NCBI GenBank assembly: GCA_963522175.1 | Contig: CAUQXC010000009.1 | Span: 4,113 to 68,112 of the forward strand | Length of the DNA stretch: 64,000 nt | Origin: CAKAHY01 sp963522175 | Lineage (GTDB): Bacteria; Bacillota; Clostridia; Lachnospirales; Lachnospiraceae | Direction of reading: 5' to 3' | Shown: positions 59,879 through 64,000 of the stretch, piece after piece | How the letters are laid out: each line of letters begins with the position of its first letter | Position numbering within the stretch: position 1 is the stretch's first letter | Notes under the pieces: model-generated | Databases searched by the model: none | Told to the model about the DNA's origin: nothing | Seen by the model: only the letters and a program-made list of their open reading frames with translations | Made by a program: the position numbers and the translations under genes

Positions 59879-61003
59879 GTGGGTGCGTATAGAGATGAAA
59901 ATAAAAACGGCACTTGGTATTGCAAGTTCAGCTATGTGAATTGGAAAGGTGAGAAGCTGAACAAGAAAAAAAGAGGGTTTTCAACAAAGAAGGAAGCATT
60001 GAATTGGGAAAAAAAGTTTCTATCACAGCAAGCAGGAACGGTTGAAATGACTTTTCGAGAGTTCTTTGAACTTTATAAAAGGGATAAAAAACCTCGTATC
60101 AGAGAAAATACTTGGCGTACGAAAGAAGCTATTGTTACAACAAAAATAATGCCATATTTGGGTGATTTACTTATGAATGAAATCAGCAATGTAGCGATTA
60201 TCCAGTGGCAGAATGAATTGATGAAAATCAAAGATGATAGAGGTCAAACTTATTCGCCGACATACCTTCGCACAATCCATGCTCAACTTAGCAGTATTTT
60301 GAATCATGCTTGCAGATACTACAACTTGAAAACTAATGTTGCCAGAGATGTTGGAACTATGGGAGAAAAAGAAGCGGATGAAATGCTATTTTGGACACAG
60401 GAAGAGTATGAAGCTTTTATCAAGGCAGTTAAGGATAAACCGCATTCATATTATGCCTTTGAAATTCTATATTGGTGCGGACTTCGGATGGGAGAGCTTC
60501 TTGCACTGACCAAAGAAAAATTTGATTTCAAGACCGGAACTATAAAAATTGATGAATCACTGCAAAGAATTGATGGAAAGAATGTTATAACTCCACCTAA
60601 AACAAAAAAGAGTATTAGAAAAGTTGTTATGCTTGATTTTTTGGCAGAGGAAATTAAAATTTATCTGGATGGTTTTTACAAATTAAAGCCGAAAGACTTA
60701 ATATTTAGTTTTTCTAAGAGTTTTCTACACCATGAAATGGATAGAGGCTCTAAGAAAGCCAATATAAAAAGAATAAGAGTACATGATTTAAGACATTCCC
60801 ATGTATCCCTGCTAATTGAACTTGGATTTTCTGCTACTGCTATTGCAGATAGAGTAGGGCATGAATCAATTGATATAACTTATGGATATGCACATCTGTT
60901 TCCGAGTAAGCAGAAAGAAATGGCAGATTCGCTAACACAGGTGAGAGTAAAAACACAAAATGATTGGGAAGATTTATTGAAAGAGGATGAAGAAAATGTT
61001 TAG
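59879..61003 (+). CDS. int: tyrosine recombinase integrase
   Basis: The 374-residue integrase has an N-terminal AP2-like arm-binding domain (about 1-50, GTWYCKFSYVN), a SAM-like core-binding domain (55-160), and a catalytic domain. Catalytic residues are R203 in CGLRMGEL, a Lys near 244, H302 and R305 in HDLRHSH, H328 in VGHES and Y337 in TYGYAHL. It starts from GTG 59879 with GAGGTG upstream and a two-base gap from the excisionase. It is full length, so the element may be active. It should recombine the element at guaA. Confidence 0.94.
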   Translation: MGAYRDENKNGTWYCKFSYVNWKGEKLNKKKRGFSTKKEALNWEKKFLSQQAGTVEMTFREFFELYKRDKKPRIRENTWRTKEAIVTTKIMPYLGDLLMNEISNVAIIQWQNELMKIKDDRGQTYSPTYLRTIHAQLSSILNHACRYYNLKTNVARDVGTMGEKEADEMLFWTQEEYEAFIKAVKDKPHSYYAFEILYWCGLRMGELLALTKEKFDFKTGTIKIDESLQRIDGKNVITPPKTKKSIRKVVMLDFLAEEIKIYLDGFYKLKPKDLIFSFSKSFLHHEMDRGSKKANIKRIRVHDLRHSHVSLLIELGFSATAIADRVGHESIDITYGYAHLFPSKQKEMADSLTQVRVKTQNDWEDLLKEDEENV

Positions 61004-61358
61004 ACTGGAATCTCTACAAAAAAGGACAAAGCAGATTAAAGAAAAGAAGATAAAGAACGAGAAAAACAGAAAGCGTAATCGCATCTTGAATTTCAGAGTT
61101 TCTCAGGAAGAATATGATTTGATAAATAAGCAAGTCGAAATAAGCGGACTGTCAAAACAGGACTACTTTATACAACTTCTTGGTGAACACAAGATAAATA
61201 TTACAGCTGATTATAGAGTTTTAGATGCCATAGCAAAAGAGATATTTCAGTTGGCAAGAGTAATTAAAAAGTTCGGAAAATTAGATGAAGAAACACAGGA
61301 CATTTTGCTGTATGTTTTGGAGATTTATGAAGAGATTAAACAAGAAAAAAGCCTTTAG
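60996..61358 (+). CDS. MobC-like mobilization protein
   Basis: The product is a 120-residue basic protein. After a Lys/Arg-rich N-terminal coil, NRILNFRVSQEEYDLINKQ forms a ribbon-helix-helix, followed by SGLSKQDYFIQLL. This resembles MobC-type relaxosome proteins that bind oriT with a relaxase. It overlaps the integrase stop. ATG 60996 gives a good spacing from AAGAGG; ATG 60987 is also in frame. No relaxase is in view; it might lie beyond the window end. Confidence 0.68.
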   Translation: MFRLESLQKRTKQIKEKKIKNEKNRKRNRILNFRVSQEEYDLINKQVEISGLSKQDYFIQLLGEHKINITADYRVLDAIAKEIFQLARVIKKFGKLDEETQDILLYVLEIYEEIKQEKSL

Positions 61359-61374
61359 CCAAAAGACCAAAGGC
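61345..61374 (-). terminator. minus-strand terminator at the MobC 3' end
   Basis: On the minus strand GCCTTT (61374-61369) pairs with AAAGGC (61356-61351) and is followed by TTTTTT (61350-61345). No minus-strand gene leading into it is visible. Confidence 0.45.
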
Positions 61375-61380
61375 AAGATG

Positions 61381-61435
61381 AAAGTACAACTTGGTATTTC
61401 ATCCCTGACAAGATTATTTTATCAGGTTGTACTTT
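61381..61435 (+). repeat. inverted repeat between MobC and primase genes
   Basis: AAAGTACAAC (61381-61390) and GTTGTACTTT (61426-61435) are a perfect 10-bp inverted repeat 35 bp apart. Inside it, CCTGA (61404-61408) and TCAGG (61422-61426) can form a second stem. This may be an attenuator or part of an origin of transfer. Confidence 0.6.
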
Positions 61436-61463
61436 TGTCATCAACTATAGATTGGAGGACAAC

Positions 61464-62387
61464 ATGATAAAAGCGGAACAGTATAAACAAAATATTCCGA
61501 TGGAATTAAGACAGTATAAACAATGGTTATGGTTTAAGAGAATCAGAAAAATAGATTTGAAAGGGAAGGAAAAAATACTCAAGCTTCCTGTGAGTCCAAT
61601 TACTTTCAAATCTGATGACTGGAATAATAAAGAACAATGGGCAGATTTTGAAACAGCTGTTAATAATATAGAGGGTAGTGGCTCAGATGGATTGTCTTTT
61701 GTACTAAGCATGGATGATCCATTTCTTTGTATTGACTTGGATAATGTATCTTGTGATATGAGAGAAAAGTTTTTCAGAGATTTTCATGACACTTATATTG
61801 AAATTTCTCAATCCGGTAAAGGACTTCATATTTTTGCAAAAGGGGAAATTGCTGACAATTTCAATAACCAAATTGAGAAAGTGGAAATGTATCAAAACAA
61901 CAGATGTATCGCTATGACTGGAAATAGCATTGATGGAATATCAAATAACATCATAGATAAGCAGAGTGAGATTGATAGATACTATGAGTGTTTTGCGCCT
62001 AAAAAGAGCGTTAGAGAGCAAATAAGAGCATCTCAATCAGATAATGATACACTGCCTGATATACCTAAAATCATAGAAACGATGTGTAAGCATAATAGAA
62101 AAGCTAAAGGTTTATTTGAAGGAACAATAGCAAGCGGAGATGCCAGCAAAGATGATTTTTTGCTGTTGCTATTATTAAATAGCTATACACATGGTGATGA
62201 AGCTTTGATAAAAGAGATATTTTTAATGTCTGCTTTAAATCGGAGCGATGACAGAAGTAAAAGAAAAAATGAAGCGGCTTATATCAAATATTTGGAAGAT
62301 AGTATTAAAAAAGCGACTCAATATGGAAATCAGAGATACTGGGATTATAACTATCACAGAAAAAGTGTAGGTGATAACCGTGAATGA
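61464..62387 (+). CDS. primase-like replication protein
   Basis: The 307-residue protein has features of phage and plasmid primase-polymerase proteins: CIDLDNV near residue 92 with acidic residues, EISQSGKGLHIFAKG near 115, and a C-terminal helical domain holding SKDDFLLLLLLNSY, as in the NrS-1 polymerase/PrimPol-like group. GGAGGAC precedes ATG 61464. The next gene encodes a VapE-like helicase and overlaps by 17 bases. Together they should replicate the element after excision. Confidence 0.75.
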   Translation: MIKAEQYKQNIPMELRQYKQWLWFKRIRKIDLKGKEKILKLPVSPITFKSDDWNNKEQWADFETAVNNIEGSGSDGLSFVLSMDDPFLCIDLDNVSCDMREKFFRDFHDTYIEISQSGKGLHIFAKGEIADNFNNQIEKVEMYQNNRCIAMTGNSIDGISNNIIDKQSEIDRYYECFAPKKSVREQIRASQSDNDTLPDIPKIIETMCKHNRKAKGLFEGTIASGDASKDDFLLLLLLNSYTHGDEALIKEIFLMSALNRSDDRSKRKNEAAYIKYLEDSIKKATQYGNQRYWDYNYHRKSVGDNRE

Positions 62388-63771
62388 CTGGCTAAAATTT
62401 AGTGATGATGAATTATCAGATTACCTAAATAGAGAACTTGAATATACCAATAAGGGACAATTAAAAAGTAATACTACTAATCTTATTACTGTGCTTGTAA
62501 ATCCGTTGTTCTGTAAAGAAGAGAAGATAATAGACGGAACAATTTTCTTTGATACATGCAGCATGACAGTCAGGCTTTTTGGAATGCTTAAGGGAGAAAA
62601 ACAGAAAGAAAATGAGATCAGAAAATGGAATGACCATTTAACAAATTTTTTAGGGGTGGAAATAGAAAGGGAATTTGGAATTAAATATTCTAAAAACCGA
62701 ATGGACGATGCTATAACCTTTATTGCTCATAAAAGAGCAGTAAATCTTCCAGCTATGTATATGAAGTCGCTTACGTATGGTGGTGAAAGTTATATATCTA
62801 AATTGCTTCCAAAATACCTTGGAGCAGAAGATACAAAATTAAATGCCTGGATTATGGAACATATGTTAGTTGGGATGGTAAAAAGAGTTTTTAATCCCGG
62901 ATGCAAGTTTGATGAGCTGATGGTTCTTATGGGAATTCAAGGTGTAGGCAAAACCAGTTTTATAGAGAAGTTGGCATTATTTTCCGAATGGTATTGCTCA
63001 TTAAATAATATCAAAGGTAAGGATGCAGTCAGTAATCTTGTTGGAAAAGTTGTAGTGGAATTGGAAGAATTTGTAGCTCTTAGGAATGCGAAAAGTGCTG
63101 ATGAAGCTAAGTTGTTTATATCGGCAAGAACAAGTACTGTAAGGCTTCCATACGAACGGTTTTCTGCTGATGTAAAGAGAACTTGTATCTTGATTGCTAC
63201 GACAAATGATGCAACATTTTTAGGGGATTTTTCTGGAGAAAGACGGTATCTACCTGTGAAAGTGAATAGCGAAAATATTGAATTACCAATCATGTATGAT
63301 GTAGAAAAATTTCCTATACTGGAAACTATCACAAGAGAAGAACATCGTAATATTGTTCAACATGATTTTGAAGGAGCTATCGCAGAAGCGGTGTATCTTT
63401 ATGAAAATAAACTTCATGATTTTTATTTACCGAAAGAGCTAAGAACGGATTTAGATTATGTTATTCAAACTCATAAGAGTGAGAACAGACACGTTCAAAA
63501 TTTCTTGGACTTTATGGAATGGAAATCTACAAAATCAGACACTCCAGATTTGTTATACTCTGCTGAATTTACAAGTAGATACCCTGAAACCAATGAAGAA
63601 GTATTTTCGGAATTAATGGCAAACGAAATGTCAGATGAATGGAAACTTGAACCCTCTGTAAAAAGTAAGAAGGTAAGAATTGACGGTGTGGTTCGGGTTA
63701 GCAAGAAGTTTTATAAACGAAATATTAATACAGATTTTGTGGAGGTTAATGCTGAAGATATACCATTCTAA
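62371..63771 (+). CDS. VapE-like SF3-type helicase/ATPase
   Basis: The 466-residue protein has a Walker A GIQGVGKTSF near residue 190, an acidic VVVELEEFVAL strand taken as Walker B, and the SF3 end motif ATTNDATFLGDFSGERRYLPV. These match virulence-associated protein E. GTG 62371 is used, overlapping the primase gene; another GTG at 62380 is possible. It likely unwinds DNA at the element's replication origin. Similar primase-VapE pairs are found in phages, satellites and integrative elements. Confidence 0.86.
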   Translation: MITVNDWLKFSDDELSDYLNRELEYTNKGQLKSNTTNLITVLVNPLFCKEEKIIDGTIFFDTCSMTVRLFGMLKGEKQKENEIRKWNDHLTNFLGVEIEREFGIKYSKNRMDDAITFIAHKRAVNLPAMYMKSLTYGGESYISKLLPKYLGAEDTKLNAWIMEHMLVGMVKRVFNPGCKFDELMVLMGIQGVGKTSFIEKLALFSEWYCSLNNIKGKDAVSNLVGKVVVELEEFVALRNAKSADEAKLFISARTSTVRLPYERFSADVKRTCILIATTNDATFLGDFSGERRYLPVKVNSENIELPIMYDVEKFPILETITREEHRNIVQHDFEGAIAEAVYLYENKLHDFYLPKELRTDLDYVIQTHKSENRHVQNFLDFMEWKSTKSDTPDLLYSAEFTSRYPETNEEVFSELMANEMSDEWKLEPSVKSKKVRIDGVVRVSKKFYKRNINTDFVEVNAEDIPF

Positions 63772-63784
63772 GAGTTTTGAAAAA

Positions 63785-63841
63785 GTCCGCTACCGCTACT
63801 TTGCTACCCGTATTACAAGGTAGTGAGGTAGTGGTAGCGAC
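63785..63841 (+). repeat. long imperfect inverted repeat after the VapE gene
   Basis: The arms at 63785-63808 and 63819-63841 pair over about 22 positions with a few mismatches, around a ten-base loop, and a T-run (63844-63848) follows. The arms are made of GCTACC/GGTAGC-like units. It might be a terminator or a replication origin. Confidence 0.6.
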
Positions 63842-64000
63842 AATTTTTAACTTTTATAGATTTTACGGAAATAAAACAGGAAGTATTTCTGTGATAGTTA
63901 AGACTATGAAAAAGCTTGATAAATGGAATGCGACATTAACTTTAATAGACCAACTAAGGAAAGTCAATAGTTATTTTTAAAAATTGTTAGAATATTTTTC

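Larger units (their letters stand above)
58518..64000 (+). mobile_element. left part of an integrative and mobilizable element at guaA
   Basis: The segment carries repressor, excisionase, tyrosine integrase, MobC-like protein, primase and VapE-like helicase in the order usual for Firmicutes integrative elements. The left end is taken as the guaA stop; the exact att core is not proven because the right end lies outside the window. It has a different look from the guaA side, with more A/T at the third base and divergent regulation. No relaxase, capsid or terminase gene is in view, so it could be an IME, an ICE or a satellite. Confidence 0.75.

Noticed and set aside
63777..63980. A 67-codon frame after the VapE gene
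   Set aside because: It begins with TTG without a clear ribosome site and its first third is the long inverted repeat; no family recognised.
1..64000. CRISPR arrays, tRNA or rRNA genes
   Set aside because: No regularly spaced repeats and no cloverleaf or rRNA-like sequence were recognised; a tRNAscan run would be a fair check.

Overview
The window comes from a low-GC Bacillota, most likely an amino-acid-fermenting anaerobe of class Clostridia. The evidence is AGGAGG-type ribosome sites, sigma-A-like promoters, a class B sortase, a CpsB/CpsC/CpsD-type capsule module, and a selenocysteine-containing reductase of the glycine/sarcosine/betaine type. No rRNA, tRNA or CRISPR array was recognised, and the species cannot be fixed from the sequence alone.

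Layout. (1) 35-1962, minus strand: an AIM24-family protein, a TerD-family protein and a small zinc-ribbon protein. (2) 2067-3942: proC, a Nudix hydrolase and a DsbA-like thiol oxidoreductase. (3) 4058-27973: a large polysaccharide (capsule) locus. It opens with the PHP phosphatase / Wzz-like / BY-kinase / LCP regulatory block and an exported protein of unknown function. A hairpin terminator or attenuator follows, then genes for a 4-amino-4,6-dideoxy sugar and its phosphoglycosyl transferase, a FemAB/GNAT-like transferase, glycosyltransferases, a polymerase, a flippase, a TupA-like ATP-grasp enzyme, a CapE/CapG/CapF set for UDP-L-FucNAc, a UDP-uronate epimerase and UDP-glucose dehydrogenase. 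(4) 28082-36426: trpS, luxS, a class B sortase, rfbA-rfbB-rfbD (no rfbC), glmM and leuA. (5) 36555-46250: a second glycan locus with five glycosyltransferases, two flippases, a VioA-like aminotransferase, a second ATP-grasp enzyme and a GT2/DUF2304 pair, but no polymerase. (6) 46259-51497: grdX, a TetR-family regulator, grdE-like and grdB-like component B genes (the latter read through an in-frame TGA as selenocysteine) and a transporter. The genes are controlled from a 341-bp intergenic region with two related palindromes, several hairpins and at least one good promoter. (7) 51688-58517: a MetE-core protein, a nitroreductase, uvrA, a small membrane protein and guaA. (8) From the 3' end of guaA to the window end: the left part of an integrative element with repressor, excisionase, tyrosine integrase, MobC-like protein, primase and VapE-like helicase.

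How it fits together. The polysaccharide loci supply at least three deoxysugar routes (4-amino sugar, L-FucNAc, dTDP-6-deoxyhexose) and uronic acids. Three enzymes of classes that form amide or peptide bonds lie among them, which suggests an amino-acid- or acyl-decorated polymer. The grd module has only the substrate-specific component B plus a transporter, so it presumably depends on component A and C genes elsewhere and probably serves a methylated glycine derivative. The element downstream of guaA has divergent promoters surrounded by repeated half-sites, like a phage-type control switch. It carries mobilization and replication genes; its right end is outside the window.
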